Shown in pieces: positions 13,776-23,334 of a stretch of 45,932 nt of DNA. Source of the DNA: Anaerolineaceae bacterium (lineage in GTDB: Bacteria; Chloroflexota; Anaerolineae; JAAYZQ01); NCBI GenBank assembly GCA_012514775.1, contig JAAYZQ010000097.1, positions 1 to 45,932 on the forward strand, in the 5' to 3' direction. The notes below the pieces were generated by a model. That model saw only the letters and a program-made list of their open reading frames with translations, searched no databases and had not been told where the DNA came from. The translations under genes were made by a program, and so were the position numbers. How positions within the stretch are numbered: position 1 is the first letter of the stretch; the number at the start of each line of letters is the position of its first letter.

Positions 13776-16445
13776 TCAACCGTCCGGCGCCGTCACGACC
13801 AGCTCGCCCAGGAGCAGGCTGTCGCCAGGCGCGCCTTCGCCCGGCAGCGCCACAGGCAATCGCTCGCCGCTGGAGGGCAGGTAAAGGCCCAGGCGCAAGG
13901 AATAGCGGCCGGGCGGCAGGTCGGCAGGCAGCAGCAGCCCGCGGCGATCGACGATGGTCTCGCGGGGGCTCCAGGTGCTCGTCGGCAGCGTGCCGCCGCC
14001 GGGCGCCGAGTCACTCTGAGCCAGGGGCTGCCCGTCGGGGGCCATCAGATGCACGAACACCGAGTAATCCTCGCCCAGGCCCTCGGTGCCCCGCCAGAAC
14101 AGGCTGAACGGAACAATGTCGCCGGCGTGCCATTCGCCGGCAGGCAGGTGATAGCCCAGGAAGCGAATCGAGCCGCCAAACGTGGCGGGCACCTGGACGT
14201 TGGGCGCGGCGGCCATCTCGCCGGCGCCCGTGCCATAGAGGATCAATTGCAGGCTGTCGGACCACTCGTGGCTGGCGCGGAAGGCATTTTCGTTCAGCCA
14301 GTTCTCCGCACTGCCCTGCACCTGGCCGGCAGCTCCATCGCCGACGAGCAGGAAAACGCGCCGGTGCCCGGCGGTAAGGGTCTTTAGCTCGGCCCGCTCC
14401 TCGCTGGCGAAATAGACCTCGGCCGGTCCCTCGTACCGCGCCAGGAAGGGGGCCACCATCTCCCGGGGCGTGACCAGGATGGCATCCCCTGCCTGGGTCC
14501 GGCCTGCCAGGCTTTCGGCTGCCCGCTTGATATATTCCTCGGGATAGCCGGCGGGCAGCGGGTAGCGCGCGCGGTAGAGATAGACCGTGTCGTCGTCGGG
14601 CAGGTGGTAGGTCATATCCAGCTCGAAGGCCTGGTCAAAGAGGGGCCGCGAGCCGCCCAGAATCTCCTCGATAAGCTCCTGTTGCACCGCGCCGATGTCC
14701 GAGTTGACCCGCTTCAGGGCCACGTATTGGTGGCCAAAGAGCCGGCGAAAGGGCGAGGTCTCGTCAAAGCGATCGATGAGGCTCTCCAGGCGCAACTGCG
14801 GGTAGGTGGTGAGGATGAGATAGTTAAAGGCCCCGGCATTGATCTCGCTGGAGTTGAGAAGCAGGCCGACGCTGCACAGCTCGTAGCCCAGCTCCCCTCG
14901 CCGGTCTTCCATGCGATCCAGGATGTCGGGATGGATCCAGAAGCCGCTGTCCGTCCTCCCCTCGTCGGGCAATTGGATGTAGACGCCCTGGGCGACGGAC
15001 GTGGTGCGCCCCCAGAACGGCAGTTGGTATGTGACGGGCGGCAGAAGGCGATAGGCGGCCTCGTAGGACACGACAAAGAACTGCACCAGGCCAAAGCCAA
15101 GAAGCACCGCCAACAAGACCGCGCGCAGCCGGCGCCAGGGGAGCTTGTAGAGGGCGGCGCTCGCCAGGAGCGCCACAGCGGGCAGCGCCGGGGTAAGGGC
15201 CCGGGTCTCCTGGTAGATGGACAGGGTGAGTATGGCATAGGCTCCGCCCGCCCAGGCAAGCACGACCCAGGCCTCGGGCGATGCCTGCCGGATGGACCGA
15301 AGCGCCGGGCCCGGCCGGCGCAGGGCGGCCACTGCCACGAGCAAGAACACGACGACCAGCAGGGTCAAGACGACGAGGGAAAGATGTTCGTTGCCCAGCT
15401 TGCGTATGTAATAGAGGTAGGTGTTGACGTCTCCCAGGCTCAGGGTGCGCCCGCGGGGGTCGTCGATGCCGTACCCGTACACGGCCACGCGCCGCAGGAA
15501 CTCGATGCGCGCCAGGTACCAGGTAGAAGCTACACCGGCACCCAGGAAGAGCGCCGCCAGGCCGTTGGCCAGGGGGGCGGAAGGCAGGCTGGCAAAATAG
15601 ATGGCCAGGGCGGCCAGCAGCCACCAGGCAAAAAAGAGCAGATCGCCGAGGGTGAGCGTGCGCGCCGTCTCGCGGTTGGGCACGAACCAGATGGCCACCA
15701 GGACGAGGCCCCCGACCACGGCGAGGAGGGCGTTCTTGGGATAGATCCGCGGCCGCTGCCGGATACGCCGCCACAGCTCGGGCAGCGCCCCCGAGGTCAG
15801 CAGAGCAGCCAGCACCGGGCCAACGGCAAAGACGCCAAACGTGCGCTTGGTCAGCATCCCCAGGCCCAAGACGAGCCCAAAGAGGAGCGACATGCCCCGC
15901 CGTTGGAAGCCGTCGGTCGCCAGCAACAAATAGACCATCAGGGTGACCATGGCCGTCAGGGCAAACTCGATGTAAAAGTAGCGCGACATGGCGTAGAACA
16001 TGGGAAAGAGGGCCAGCAAGGCGGCGGCAACCAGCCCCACGAGGGGCGCCCGCCCCCGCATCCCTGCCGAGCGACCCCAGCGCAGGCCGATGCCATAGGT
16101 CGCGGCCAGGGCAATCACCATGTAGACGACGTTGATCATGGTCGCCACGTCTTCCGTGTAGCCAAAGAGCCGGTACATGATGGAGGCCGAGGCGGGAAAG
16201 AGAGGGACGCGGACCGGATCGTGGACCGCAACCTTGAACAGCGTCTCGAGACTGAGGGAGCTCAGCATCTGCGTGTAGGACAGGCTATAGGCCAGGTGCC
16301 GCGCCTTGTCCCACCCGGTCCAGGTGACGTTCTCCTGGAGCCAGATCCAGTTGTTGACGGCGTGAAACACCACCAGCCCGCCAATGAGCAACCAGGGGGC
16401 CAGGCGGGCCAGCCAGAGCGTACGATGCTTCACAGTATGCGTCAT
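13776..16445 (-). CDS. Multi-pass membrane glycosyltransferase (GT39/ArnT-like, GT-C fold) with C-terminal beta-sandwich
   Basis: An 889-residue protein. The first half is a polytopic GT-C-type enzyme: a first helix (about 13-30), then a large loop with GWDKARHLAYS, where the family places its acidic active-site residue, then about ten more helices (residues about 100-455). The family moves sugars from polyprenyl-phosphate sugars to proteins or lipids on the outer face of the membrane. The C-terminal half is extracytoplasmic and ends in a beta-sandwich module (about 770-880) with the repeated signature YSVFVHLM...W.P.ET..D and LPPGRYSLRLGLY. It is a paralogue of the gene just upstream (42-base gap, probable operon). 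The acceptor is unknown. GAGGG lies about 12 bases before the ATG. Confidence 0.82.
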   Translation of the reverse strand: MTHTVKHRTLWLARLAPWLLIGGLVVFHAVNNWIWLQENVTWTGWDKARHLAYSLSYTQMLSSLSLETLFKVAVHDPVRVPLFPASASIMYRLFGYTEDVATMINVVYMVIALAATYGIGLRWGRSAGMRGRAPLVGLVAAALLALFPMFYAMSRYFYIEFALTAMVTLMVYLLLATDGFQRRGMSLLFGLVLGLGMLTKRTFGVFAVGPVLAALLTSGALPELWRRIRQRPRIYPKNALLAVVGGLVLVAIWFVPNRETARTLTLGDLLFFAWWLLAALAIYFASLPSAPLANGLAALFLGAGVASTWYLARIEFLRRVAVYGYGIDDPRGRTLSLGDVNTYLYYIRKLGNEHLSLVVLTLLVVVFLLVAVAALRRPGPALRSIRQASPEAWVVLAWAGGAYAILTLSIYQETRALTPALPAVALLASAALYKLPWRRLRAVLLAVLLGFGLVQFFVVSYEAAYRLLPPVTYQLPFWGRTTSVAQGVYIQLPDEGRTDSGFWIHPDILDRMEDRRGELGYELCSVGLLLNSSEINAGAFNYLILTTYPQLRLESLIDRFDETSPFRRLFGHQYVALKRVNSDIGAVQQELIEEILGGSRPLFDQAFELDMTYHLPDDDTVYLYRARYPLPAGYPEEYIKRAAESLAGRTQAGDAILVTPREMVAPFLARYEGPAEVYFASEERAELKTLTAGHRRVFLLVGDGAAGQVQGSAENWLNENAFRASHEWSDSLQLILYGTGAGEMAAAPNVQVPATFGGSIRFLGYHLPAGEWHAGDIVPFSLFWRGTEGLGEDYSVFVHLMAPDGQPLAQSDSAPGGGTLPTSTWSPRETIVDRRGLLLPADLPPGRYSLRLGLYLPSSGERLPVALPGEGAPGDSLLLGELVVTAPDG

Positions 16446-16488
16446 CGAGCGTTGTCCCTCAAAGATTATAGGGAGAATCCGGCGCGTG

Positions 16489-19218
16489 TCAATTCCCGGG
16501 AAGGGTCAGAATGCGGGCGACGTCGCCCTCCACGCGCACCACGGCCAGCGGAAAGCTGTCCGACTCGCCGCTGCCGACGGGCACCCTTTCGCCCGTCGCG
16601 GCGTCATAGAGCCCCAGGAGCAGGCGATAATCACCGGGGGCCAGGTCCGCGGGCAGCCACAGGCCGGCCCGGTCGGCAATCGTCTCCCCCGGATGCCAGC
16701 CCGTCGTCGGCCGCGTGCCGTCCAGGGGTTCGGCGTCGCGTTGGGCGGCCAGGCGCCCGTCGGCCGCCTGGAGATGGACAAAGACCTTGTAGGCTTCGGG
16801 GATCGGTTCGGCCGCCCGCCACACCAGGTCCAGGCGCAGGATCTGCCCCGGCGACAGATCACCCTCCAGGGCAAGGGCCTGCTTCAAAGAGATCCCATTC
16901 CGCCAACTCCTTCCGCCGGGCGCCAGGTCGACGCTGCCGGCCCCGTGCCCGGCCGGCGCGTAAAGCAAGAGCTGGAGCGGCCCGTGCCAGGCGTCGCTGG
17001 CCCGGTACGCGCGCGACGCGAGCCAGGGCTGCAGCCCCGCGCCCGGGCTTGCCTGGGTGTCGACGACCACCCAGATGCGGGTTGCGTCTTGCCCCAATTT
17101 GTCCAGGAGTGCGGCGCCCTCGCCGTCGGGAGTGGCGCCGTCCGCCATACGCAGGGGATAGAAGGGCAGCGAGCCATCCCCGTAACGCGCCAGGGCATAG
17201 ATGGCCTCGGGCGGCGAAACGACCACGGCATCGCCCGGCGCCGCGACGGGCAGCAATGCCCCGGCCAGCACCTCGTAATCCGCCTGGGCGGCCAGGGAGG
17301 CCTCTTCGTAGCGGCGGGCGTAGAGCAGCAGGCGCTGCCCGTCGGGCAGGGGATAGGTCTTGATAACGTCAAAGGCCCGGTGAAACGTGTCGTCCGGTGT
17401 CGTCAGCAGGTGCCTGATGGTCGCCTCGGCCTCGGGCCGGCGGGGATAGTGGGGCGGCGGGTCGACGACGAGGACAAAGTCGCACTGAAACAGCTCGCCG
17501 TACACGCCGTGGCCGGTGCCGACGGTCGCCAGTTCCTTCCTGAACAGGTGCGAGAAACGGCCGTAGGCGTCATAAGCAAAGTGCTGGTTGTTGATCTGCT
17601 GCATGTTGACCAGCAGGCCCAGGGCGGCCGTGTCGCCGCGGCGCTCCTCGTCGACGGTCTGAAGGACGTCGGGCACGACGGCAAATCCGCGGTCGGTGCG
17701 GCCCGAGGCCGGCAATTGGATGGACAGGCCCTCGGCCAGCGGCAGGCGCTCGTGCAGTGGCGCCAGTGCGTCGAAGGAGAGGGCGGCAAACTGCGCGAGA
17801 CCGGGCAGCAGAGCGAGTCCCACCGCCAGTCCCCGGAGCCATTTCGGACGCAGGCGGCCAAGGGCCAGGGCGATGGCCAGCGCCAGAGGCGGCAGAATGG
17901 GCATGATGTAGCGCGAGTGGACGATGCTCACCCGCGTGGAAAAGACGACGTAGGGGAACACGACCCACAGGACCAGGGCCCAACCGTCGACGCCCAGGTC
18001 CAGAAACCGGCGCCAGGAACGGGTCCTGCGCCAGCGCCAGAAAGCCAGCCCCACCAGGGCCAGGAGCAGCAGGCCGGCGTACAGCGGCGAGAGATGCTCG
18101 TTGTACAGGTCGCTCAGGTAGGGCAAAAAACCCCAGGCTCGGCCCGTCGGCTTGCCGTAGGCGTTGGCCCAGAAGTCCTGGACAAAGTCGATGCGGGTCA
18201 GGTACCAGGCGGCGGCCACGCTGACGGCCAGGGCAAGAGAAGCGAAGAGGTTGGCCGCCCTCTGGCCGGAGGGGACAGAGGTTGGAAGCCCGGCAGAGCC
18301 GGCGAAGGAGGCCAGAAGGAGGCGGATGGTAACTGTCCACGACAGCCACGACAGGGCCGGCAGGCCATAACCGAGGGGCAGGCTGACCGCGGCCTGCACG
18401 TTGGGTAGGAACCAGAGGGCGGTGACGGCCAATCCCAGCAGGACGGCCGCCAGCCATCGCCGCGGGTTCCCCAACACCGGGCGCAGGCCGGGCGTCCGGA
18501 AGACGGCAGTCAGCGAACCGGGCGATGTCAGCACGACGAGGAGAGGCGCCATGGCAAACACCACAAACGTCCACTTGACGAGCATGCCCAGCCCAAAGCT
18601 CAAGCCGTAGAGCAGGCTATAACCGCGCCGGGAAAAGCCCTCGCTTCGCAGCAGGAGACAGACGTTGACGGCCACCAGGGATGCGAGGGCAAAGTCGATG
18701 TAGAGGTAGCGGCTCATGGCAAAGACGATGGGGAACAGAGAGGCCAGGGCGGCGGACGCCAGCCCAATCCACGGCCCCGCCAGCCGCTCGCCGATGCCAT
18801 AGACCGCCAGCAAAAAGCGCACCAGGTAGAGGCTGTTTGTCATGGCCGCCACGTCGGCCGAGACGCCAAACAGCGCATACGAGACGGTAACCGTCAGGTG
18901 CACCAGCGGCGGGTAATAGCCGCTCAGGGTGAGAGCGTCAAAGAGGCTTGCCGGATTGACGCCTGCCTTCAAGATGTCATAGTAGGCCAGGCTGCTGACC
19001 AGGTGATACATCCGGTCGGCGCCAAAGATGACCTCGTTGGCGGCCCGCCAGAGCCAGTTGTTGGTCAGGTGAAAGGCGGCCAGCAGGGCCAGCAAGGCCA
19101 GGGGCAGCGCCTGCCCGGCTCCCCTGGCGGAGGCAGGCAGCGCTTCTGGGGCCTCCCGACGCGTGAAGGTCATCATCAGTCTCTGTACGATCTTCCCTTG
19201 CTCGAAGATGTTTGGCAA
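16489..19218 (-). CDS. Multi-pass membrane glycosyltransferase (GT39/ArnT-like, GT-C fold), paralogue of the downstream gene
   Basis: A 909-residue protein with the same layout as its downstream neighbour: N-terminal helix, loop with GADRMYHLVSS, about ten further helices, then an extracytoplasmic part ending in the beta-sandwich module (YKVFVHLQAADGRLAAQ, PLDGTRPTTGWHPGETIADR, LAPGDYRLLLGLYDAATGERVPV). The TTG start at 19218 is preceded by AAGGA with 6-7 bases of spacing and by a promoter. Internal ATG codons about 45 bases later are possible alternatives. The two paralogues probably arose by tandem duplication and may act on different acceptors or sugars. It diverges from the DUF11/TolB-propeller gene with only 76 bases between them. 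Confidence 0.82.
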   Translation of the reverse strand: MPNIFEQGKIVQRLMMTFTRREAPEALPASARGAGQALPLALLALLAAFHLTNNWLWRAANEVIFGADRMYHLVSSLAYYDILKAGVNPASLFDALTLSGYYPPLVHLTVTVSYALFGVSADVAAMTNSLYLVRFLLAVYGIGERLAGPWIGLASAALASLFPIVFAMSRYLYIDFALASLVAVNVCLLLRSEGFSRRGYSLLYGLSFGLGMLVKWTFVVFAMAPLLVVLTSPGSLTAVFRTPGLRPVLGNPRRWLAAVLLGLAVTALWFLPNVQAAVSLPLGYGLPALSWLSWTVTIRLLLASFAGSAGLPTSVPSGQRAANLFASLALAVSVAAAWYLTRIDFVQDFWANAYGKPTGRAWGFLPYLSDLYNEHLSPLYAGLLLLALVGLAFWRWRRTRSWRRFLDLGVDGWALVLWVVFPYVVFSTRVSIVHSRYIMPILPPLALAIALALGRLRPKWLRGLAVGLALLPGLAQFAALSFDALAPLHERLPLAEGLSIQLPASGRTDRGFAVVPDVLQTVDEERRGDTAALGLLVNMQQINNQHFAYDAYGRFSHLFRKELATVGTGHGVYGELFQCDFVLVVDPPPHYPRRPEAEATIRHLLTTPDDTFHRAFDVIKTYPLPDGQRLLLYARRYEEASLAAQADYEVLAGALLPVAAPGDAVVVSPPEAIYALARYGDGSLPFYPLRMADGATPDGEGAALLDKLGQDATRIWVVVDTQASPGAGLQPWLASRAYRASDAWHGPLQLLLYAPAGHGAGSVDLAPGGRSWRNGISLKQALALEGDLSPGQILRLDLVWRAAEPIPEAYKVFVHLQAADGRLAAQRDAEPLDGTRPTTGWHPGETIADRAGLWLPADLAPGDYRLLLGLYDAATGERVPVGSGESDSFPLAVVRVEGDVARILTLPGN

Positions 19219-19240
19219 ATTGAGTCCTTTGTGCTATTAT
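19212..19240 (+). promoter_or_regulatory. Promoter of the DUF11/TolB-propeller gene, sharing its -10 with the divergent promoter
   Basis: TTGGCA (19212-19217), a 17-base spacer ending in TGC, and TATTAT (19235-19240). The expected start near 19247 gives a leader of about 48 bases. The -10 box overlaps the -10 of the minus-strand promoter by five bases. Confidence 0.6.
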
Positions 19241-19264
19241 ACCCGCACCTTGCCAATGGGGCAA
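19236..19264 (-). promoter_or_regulatory. Promoter of the glycosyltransferase pair
   Basis: On the minus strand TTGCCC (19259-19264), a 17-base spacer and TATAAT (19236-19241). The transcription start would be near 19229, leaving a very short leader before the TTG at 19218. An inverted repeat CTTGCC...GGCAAG (19249-19265) covers the spacer and -35 box and could be an operator. Confidence 0.65.
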
Positions 19265-19294
19265 GTGCCATCCAGGAAAGAGAGGAATGCAAAG

Positions 19295-21184
19295 ATGCAA
19301 GAACGAAGAGGTCCCAGTCCGTTTGGGGGCCGGCTCGCACTGCTGGGGCTTGCCGGTCTCTTGCTCGCGCTGGCCGGCCTGTCCGTTGCGCTCGTGGCTG
19401 CGGCCCAACAACTCCCCCTGACCGTCACCAAGAGCGCGGCGCCCATTGCCGTCGAACCCGGTGGCGACGTTGCATATACCCTCACCATCACCAACACGGG
19501 AGATGAAGACATCTCCCTACATGCCATCACCGACACGTTGCCCGCAGGGTTCTCCTACGCCGGCTGGCAAGAGGGCGGCGAGCCTTCAAGCGTAAGCCCC
19601 CTCGTCTGGACGGGTCTCGAGGACGTGTATGAAGGCTCGAGCCTCCGTCTCGTGTATCACGTGGCCGTGGAAGACGATGTGCTGCCCGGTGTCTATTCCA
19701 ACACCGTAACCGTCCTCCCCGAGGACGGAGACCCCGTCGAGGCCAGCGTCGAGGTAACCGTGTTAGGCGCAATCCTCGAGGGCAGCAAAACGGCCAGCGC
19801 CAGCGAGGTAAAGGTGGGCGATCCGCTGGACTATGCGGTGACCATCGACAACAGCGGTACGTCCACTGCAACCTTGACGACCGTCGTCGACACCCTGCCC
19901 GCGGACTTTGGCTTCCAGTCCATGCTGGCAGGACCGGAGCCCCAGGTGCAGGACGATGTGCTCACCTGGAGCAACCTGGAGGTCGGGCCCGGGCAAAGCC
20001 TGGAGCTTCGCTACCGGGTGACTACCGGAGGCGCTGTGAATTCGGTCCACACGAACCAGGTGCAGGTCACCAGCCCCGACGACGACGTGCCGCCCATGTC
20101 GGCCAGCGTCACGCTGCGGGAGCGAACGTATCGCGCCTACCTGCCCCTCATAGTCCATAACGAGCCGCCCCCACCGCCACCGCCGGCATCGCCCTACCGC
20201 GTTGCCTTCCAGCGGCAGGACGCCGGCAACCTCGAGGTGTATGCTGCCAACGCCGACGGCACCGATCTGCTGAACGTCAGCAACATGGCGGGCGGAGACG
20301 CCACGCCCCAGTTTTCGCCGGACGGCTCCAGAATCGCCTGGGTGCACTTCCAGGATGGCCTGGGCGAGATCATGGTGGCCAACGCCGACGGCAGCGGCAG
20401 GGTAAACGTGACCAATCACCCCAAGGACGATCGCGGTCCGGTCTGGTCGCCCGACGGCACCAGGATCGCCTTCTATTCCCTGCGGCAGGAGGAGCGCTGG
20501 GAGGTCTACTCCATGAACGCCGACGGCAGCGACGTGCAGCGGCTGACGGATCGTTTCTGCCAGAGCCACGATCCTGCCTGGTCGCCGGACGGAACCAAGA
20601 TCGGCTTTATCTGCGGTCTTCGCGAGTTTGCCGAAGTGTACGTCATGAACGCCGACGGCAGCAATTGGCAGCGCCTCACCTACGACCCAACAGACAAGGG
20701 TTACTTCGAGGACACGGCGCTGACCTGGTCGCCCGACAGCCAGTGGCTTGGATACGTCAAGTACCGCGACAAGGGCCACGGCAAGGGAGGTGGCGTTTAC
20801 AGGGTGAACGTCAACACCGGGGAACTCGTGACCATCATTGAAAGCGACTCGAACTCCTTCCATGCCCCGGCCTGGTCGCCGGACGGCAACAAGCTTGCCT
20901 TTTCGGCCTACCGTCCAATCGATAGTGGCAGCTATGACATCGTGGTCGTGAATCCCTTTAACCCGGACGGTTCGACCAACCTGACCAAGGCGCCCCTGTT
21001 CGACAACCAACCGCGCTGGTCGTCCGACGGCGCCAAGATCGCCTTTATCTCCAACCGTGCCGGCAGCGATACTACGGTGTTCCACGTGTACGTCATGGAT
21101 GCCGACGGAAGCAACCAGGCGCGGGTGACGGACGGGACGGTGGACGAAAGGAACCCGGCATGGAGGCCGCAACCGCCCGAGTAG
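19295..21184 (+). CDS. Secreted protein with two DUF11 repeats and a TolB-type beta-propeller
   Basis: A 629-residue protein: signal peptide (hydrophobic core LALLGLAGLLLALAGLSVA), two DUF11 beta-sandwich repeats (about 45-145 and 155-260; SAAPIAVEPGGDVAYTLTI, ASEVKVGDPLDYAVTI), a YLPLIVHN segment and polyproline hinge, then TolB/PD40 propeller blades (about 300-625) with repeated WSPDGT.IAF and NADGS motifs. DUF11 repeats form stalks in surface proteins. TolB-like propellers usually bind partners or carbohydrate; no catalytic residues are visible. The ATG at 19295 is chosen because it follows GAGAGGA and opens directly into the signal peptide. The open frame upstream runs through the promoter. 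It is likely a surface protein displayed near the divergent glycosyltransferases. Confidence 0.88.
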   Translation: MQERRGPSPFGGRLALLGLAGLLLALAGLSVALVAAAQQLPLTVTKSAAPIAVEPGGDVAYTLTITNTGDEDISLHAITDTLPAGFSYAGWQEGGEPSSVSPLVWTGLEDVYEGSSLRLVYHVAVEDDVLPGVYSNTVTVLPEDGDPVEASVEVTVLGAILEGSKTASASEVKVGDPLDYAVTIDNSGTSTATLTTVVDTLPADFGFQSMLAGPEPQVQDDVLTWSNLEVGPGQSLELRYRVTTGGAVNSVHTNQVQVTSPDDDVPPMSASVTLRERTYRAYLPLIVHNEPPPPPPPASPYRVAFQRQDAGNLEVYAANADGTDLLNVSNMAGGDATPQFSPDGSRIAWVHFQDGLGEIMVANADGSGRVNVTNHPKDDRGPVWSPDGTRIAFYSLRQEERWEVYSMNADGSDVQRLTDRFCQSHDPAWSPDGTKIGFICGLREFAEVYVMNADGSNWQRLTYDPTDKGYFEDTALTWSPDSQWLGYVKYRDKGHGKGGGVYRVNVNTGELVTIIESDSNSFHAPAWSPDGNKLAFSAYRPIDSGSYDIVVVNPFNPDGSTNLTKAPLFDNQPRWSSDGAKIAFISNRAGSDTTVFHVYVMDADGSNQARVTDGTVDERNPAWRPQPPE

Positions 21185-21225
21185 CATCCCCGCGTGCTGC
21201 CCCCCGGGCAGGTGAATGACTCGAC

Positions 21226-21258
21226 GAGCGAAGGAGCCGCTGCTCCTTCGCTCTTTTT
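21226..21258 (+). terminator. Rho-independent terminator
   Basis: GAGCGAAGGAGC (21226-21237), four-base loop, GCTCCTTCGCTC (21242-21253), then TTTTT. A textbook terminator 42 bases after the stop of the DUF11/TolB gene. Confidence 0.93.
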
Positions 21259-21264
21259 CTGGAG

Positions 21265-23334
21265 TTATTGGCCCCCCGCCTGGAAGGTGCGGACGAGAAG
21301 CTGATCGGGCCAGCCGTCAAGGCCTGGGCCGTGGGGCGGCAGAGCCCGGCCGTTCGCCGGGTCGCGGGCGCCGGCCAGCAGGTGATACGTCCCGGCCGGC
21401 AGACTGGCGGGCAGTCCGATCTTGTAGCGCAGGTACTGGGTCCGGCCTGGCCGCCACCAGGAGGTGAGGGAATAGCCGTCAAAGGCCTGCCCGGCGTGCG
21501 CCCATAGCACCTGCCCCTCGCCGTCCACCAGCCGGAGCTCGAGCTCGTAATCGAGGCCCATCTGCACCAGCGCCTGCCAGGCGAGGGTGATGTACAGTTC
21601 CTGGCCGGGCGTGAGGCGCTCGTCGCTCAGGGCCAGGCCGGCCAGGCCCAGCTCGTCCCCCAGGCGCCGGTCCTGGAAGCTCTCCTCCACGGCCGGGGGC
21701 TGGCCCGAAAGGAGCACCGGCGTGCGATACACCCGGGCAAAACGCACACCCCCCAGGCGGGCAACGTACTCGGGCTCCTGGGCCAGGAAAAACGCGACCA
21801 GCTCGGGCGTTGGCTCCTGGCGCTGGACCTGGCTTATGTAAAACACGACGTAATCGGCAAAGAGCCACGTCTTGTCCCATTCACCGCGGCGCAACGACGT
21901 GGCTTCGCCGTCAAAATAGTAGCGGAACTGGGGCGGATAGAAGGTGACGGCTAGCGATTCTTTGACGTCCTCCTGCCGGTTCAGATACTCGGCGGCCATC
22001 TCCAGCCCCTCGCCCTGGCCGAAGGCAAAGGCGCCTTCGGCCGCGGGCCCTCCACCGACGAGGGGGTTAAAGTAGGCGCCATAGTGCGGCGCCAGCCGCA
22101 GCCAGCTAAGGGATACGAGAGACACGAGGACCGCTGCCCCGGCGTACGGCAGCCAACCGGGCCACCGGGAGCCGCGTAGCCGGGCCGACAGCCCCTCGAG
22201 GCCGGCGTTTAACGTCCAGGCGGCCAGGAGGGCCGCGGGCAGAAAGGCGGGCAGCAGGTAGCGGTCGCCCTTCTTGGCCGCCAGCGAGACCATGACGGTG
22301 AAAAAGACGAGGTAGGCCAGGCTGACGAGGGGCAGGCGGACGTCGCGCCGCCGGCGCCAGGCAAAGAACAAGGCCACCAGGGCCAGGGGCAGCAGGACCA
22401 TGACCAGGGGTGACAGGCGAAAGGGCAGGACGACCAGGTAAAAGAGCGGCCCCGGGTCGTCAACCACGCGGCCCAGGAAAAAGTTGCTGCCGTGGGAAAC
22501 GACGACGCCCCAACGCGAGGCGCGATAGATACGATAGACGAAAAAGAAGGGGTTGGTCCAGGCCGCGGGCCAGGCCAGCCAGAAGGTAGCGGCGGCGGAA
22601 GCCAGCCACAGCCCAAAGGCCCCCGCCACCTGGCCCAGGCTGCCCCACGCCTCGCGGCCCAGGCGCCGCAACAGCCACTGCAGCCCCAGGGCCAGGGCGG
22701 TGAGGGGGATCAAGAAGAGGGCCGGGGTCTTGGTCAACAGGGCCAGCCCAGCCAGGAGCCCCGACAGGAACAGGAACCGGCGCCGGCCCGGCCGCTGCAA
22801 ATAGAGCAGCAGGACCAGCACCGAGAGCAGCATAGTGCTGGCCAGGATGCCGTCGACGTGGACGATGCGCGAGTGGACCAGGTAAAAGGGATCCAGGGCG
22901 AGCAAGAGGCCGCCCAGGGCAGCGCCTGCGCGGCCCACGAGGGGAATCAGCAACGCGTAGGCAGCCACGACGGCCAGCGAGGTCAAGATCACGGTAAAGG
23001 TTGCCGCCGCCGCGAGCTGGGCCGGATAGTCGCCCTGATAGTTTTCGGCAGCCAGGGCTTCCAGGGCTGCGTGGTCGCCGGTGAGCCAGGCCCGCAGGGC
23101 CAGGGCCGCGCCAAAGCCCCACATGGGCACCACGCCGGGATGGTCGGTCAGGTAGGTGCCCTCCAGGTCACCACGTTCCAGGGCCAGGACAAACGCCGAC
23201 GACCGCTCCAGCCACGTCTGCTCGTCGGGCCACGAAAAGGACCCGAGCGCCGTGTAGCGGGTCACCACCGCGATGAAAAGCAAGGCCAGGGCGACCGCCA
23301 GGCTGGCCTTACGCCGCATGCTCTCCAGGATCAC
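21265..23334 (-). CDS. Multi-pass membrane glycosyltransferase (GT39 family) coupled to a mucin-like surface protein gene
   Basis: A 689-residue GT39-type protein. After the first helix come WPDEQTWLERS, with the Asp-Glu pair at the family's active-site position, and TDHPGVVPMWG. About ten helices follow (to about residue 420), then an extracytoplasmic region and one copy of the beta-sandwich module (about 555-685; DEQTW-type enzymes usually lack it). The family transfers mannose or related sugars from a polyprenyl phosphate donor to Ser/Thr. The GTG start overlaps the stop of the preceding gene (GTGA, four bases), so translation is coupled; an ATG five codons later is a weaker alternative. 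The upstream gene encodes a membrane-anchored protein with a Ser/Thr/Pro-rich stalk, a plausible substrate. Confidence 0.87.
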   Translation of the reverse strand: MILESMRRKASLAVALALLFIAVVTRYTALGSFSWPDEQTWLERSSAFVLALERGDLEGTYLTDHPGVVPMWGFGAALALRAWLTGDHAALEALAAENYQGDYPAQLAAAATFTVILTSLAVVAAYALLIPLVGRAGAALGGLLLALDPFYLVHSRIVHVDGILASTMLLSVLVLLLYLQRPGRRRFLFLSGLLAGLALLTKTPALFLIPLTALALGLQWLLRRLGREAWGSLGQVAGAFGLWLASAAATFWLAWPAAWTNPFFFVYRIYRASRWGVVVSHGSNFFLGRVVDDPGPLFYLVVLPFRLSPLVMVLLPLALVALFFAWRRRRDVRLPLVSLAYLVFFTVMVSLAAKKGDRYLLPAFLPAALLAAWTLNAGLEGLSARLRGSRWPGWLPYAGAAVLVSLVSLSWLRLAPHYGAYFNPLVGGGPAAEGAFAFGQGEGLEMAAEYLNRQEDVKESLAVTFYPPQFRYYFDGEATSLRRGEWDKTWLFADYVVFYISQVQRQEPTPELVAFFLAQEPEYVARLGGVRFARVYRTPVLLSGQPPAVEESFQDRRLGDELGLAGLALSDERLTPGQELYITLAWQALVQMGLDYELELRLVDGEGQVLWAHAGQAFDGYSLTSWWRPGRTQYLRYKIGLPASLPAGTYHLLAGARDPANGRALPPHGPGLDGWPDQLLVRTFQAGGQ

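Noticed and set aside
14604..17363. A 919-codon open frame on the plus strand across two glycosyltransferase genes
   Set aside because: It lies antisense to two genes with clear family motifs and ribosome sites, and its translation is Gln/Gly/Arg-rich low-complexity sequence typical of antisense frames in GC-rich DNA.
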